Under the pieces are notes generated by a model. That model worked only from the letters and a program-made list of their open reading frames with translations. It was not told the DNA's origin and ran no database searches. 7,054 nt of DNA from Anaerolineaceae bacterium (GTDB taxonomy: Bacteria > Chloroflexota > Anaerolineae > Anaerolineales > Anaerolineaceae), in assembly GCA_028714615.1 (NCBI GenBank), contig JAQTMA010000213.1:1-7054 (forward strand), written 5' to 3'. The translations under genes and the position numbers were made by a program. Positions 6,846-7,054 of the stretch are shown piece by piece. The stretch's first letter is position 1. Every line of letters begins with the position of its first letter.

Positions 6846-7054
6846 CGGTCCCGCATGCTTGCATTCCGCTACGCCTTCGCCGGCTGGGGGTATGTATTGC
6901 GCACCCAGCGCAATGCATGGATTCACGCTCTGGCTTCTATACTGGCATTGCTCTTCGCTGCCTGGTTGGAGGTGGCATATCGGGACTGGGCTGTGATAAT
7001 CTTGACCATCGCTCTGGTGTGGACCGCCGAATTAATCAATACCGCCCTGGAAGC
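6831..7054 (+). CDS. dgkA: Diacylglycerol kinase / undecaprenol kinase family protein, 3' end cut off
   Basis: Only the first 74 codons are inside the window; the gene runs off the right edge. The translation shows the DgkA integral-membrane kinase pattern. A basic N-terminus leads into AFRYAFAGWGYVLRTQRNAWIHA (given here only by its parts: FRYAFAGW then TQRNAWIHA), followed by hydrophobic helices and TAELINTALEA, with family glutamates at about residues 67 and 74. In Gram-positive relatives this small enzyme phosphorylates undecaprenol, feeding cell-wall lipid carrier recycling. In E. coli it uses diacylglycerol. The substrate cannot be told here. I prefer the GTG at 6831, which gives the start MISFFRSR and has purine-rich GAAAGAAG at 6817-6824 ahead of it. 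The ATG at 6855 lacks any ribosome site and removes the basic N-terminal segment. The gene follows ybeY as in Bacillus. Confidence 0.85.
   Translation, partial: MISFFRSRMLAFRYAFAGWGYVLRTQRNAWIHALASILALLFAAWLEVAYRDWAVIILTIALVWTAELINTALE

Noticed and set aside
6855..6857. ATG at 6855 as the dgkA start
   Set aside because: It has no ribosome site and would drop the basic FFRSR segment before FRYAFAG. The GTG at 6831 fits better, though this is not certain.

Overview
The window is a densely packed, all-plus-strand stretch of ordinary bacterial chromosome with eight genes, the last one cut by the window edge. The gene set, the moderate base composition and the look of the proteins (notably the DgkA N-terminus and the 7TM-HD protein) suggest a Chloroflexota bacterium, perhaps Anaerolineae. 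That placement is inference from protein style, not from a marker gene. No RNA gene, mobile element, CRISPR array or transferred-looking island is visible, and no gap is longer than about 110 bases.

Left part (1-2372): a possible promoter -10 box sits at the very start. It is followed by a complete M20-family metallodipeptidase and, 60 bases later, a DUF1385 (YqhQ-like) membrane protein of unknown function. Middle part (2483-3705): a ComEA-type DNA-uptake protein (membrane anchor, SLBB domain, double helix-hairpin-helix) is translationally coupled through a TTGA overlap to a 217-residue protein. That protein carries histidine/aspartate motifs resembling the HET-C / zinc-dependent phospholipase C all-helical fold. 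It is the least expected gene here.

Right part (3715-7054): yqeY, a 725-residue 7TM-HD phosphohydrolase of the PgpH type, ybeY and dgkA follow one another with gaps or overlaps of 3, -4 and 27 bases. The order pgpH-ybeY-dgkA, with yqeY upstream, matches the conserved Firmicutes arrangement yqeY...yqfF-ybeY-dgkA. In Bacillus phoH and other genes lie between yqeY and pgpH; here they are absent. The cluster joins tRNA/RNA-related functions (YqeY, the rRNA-processing YbeY) with c-di-AMP breakdown (PgpH) and lipid-carrier recycling (DgkA). A TATAAT box just before yqeY suggests that this cluster has its own promoter, possibly giving a leaderless mRNA. A hairpin with a T-tract lies across the probable GTG start of dgkA.

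Most of the window is conserved housekeeping. The points worth a second look are the HET-C/PLC-like protein coupled to comEA, the possible leaderless yqeY start, and the structured start of dgkA.
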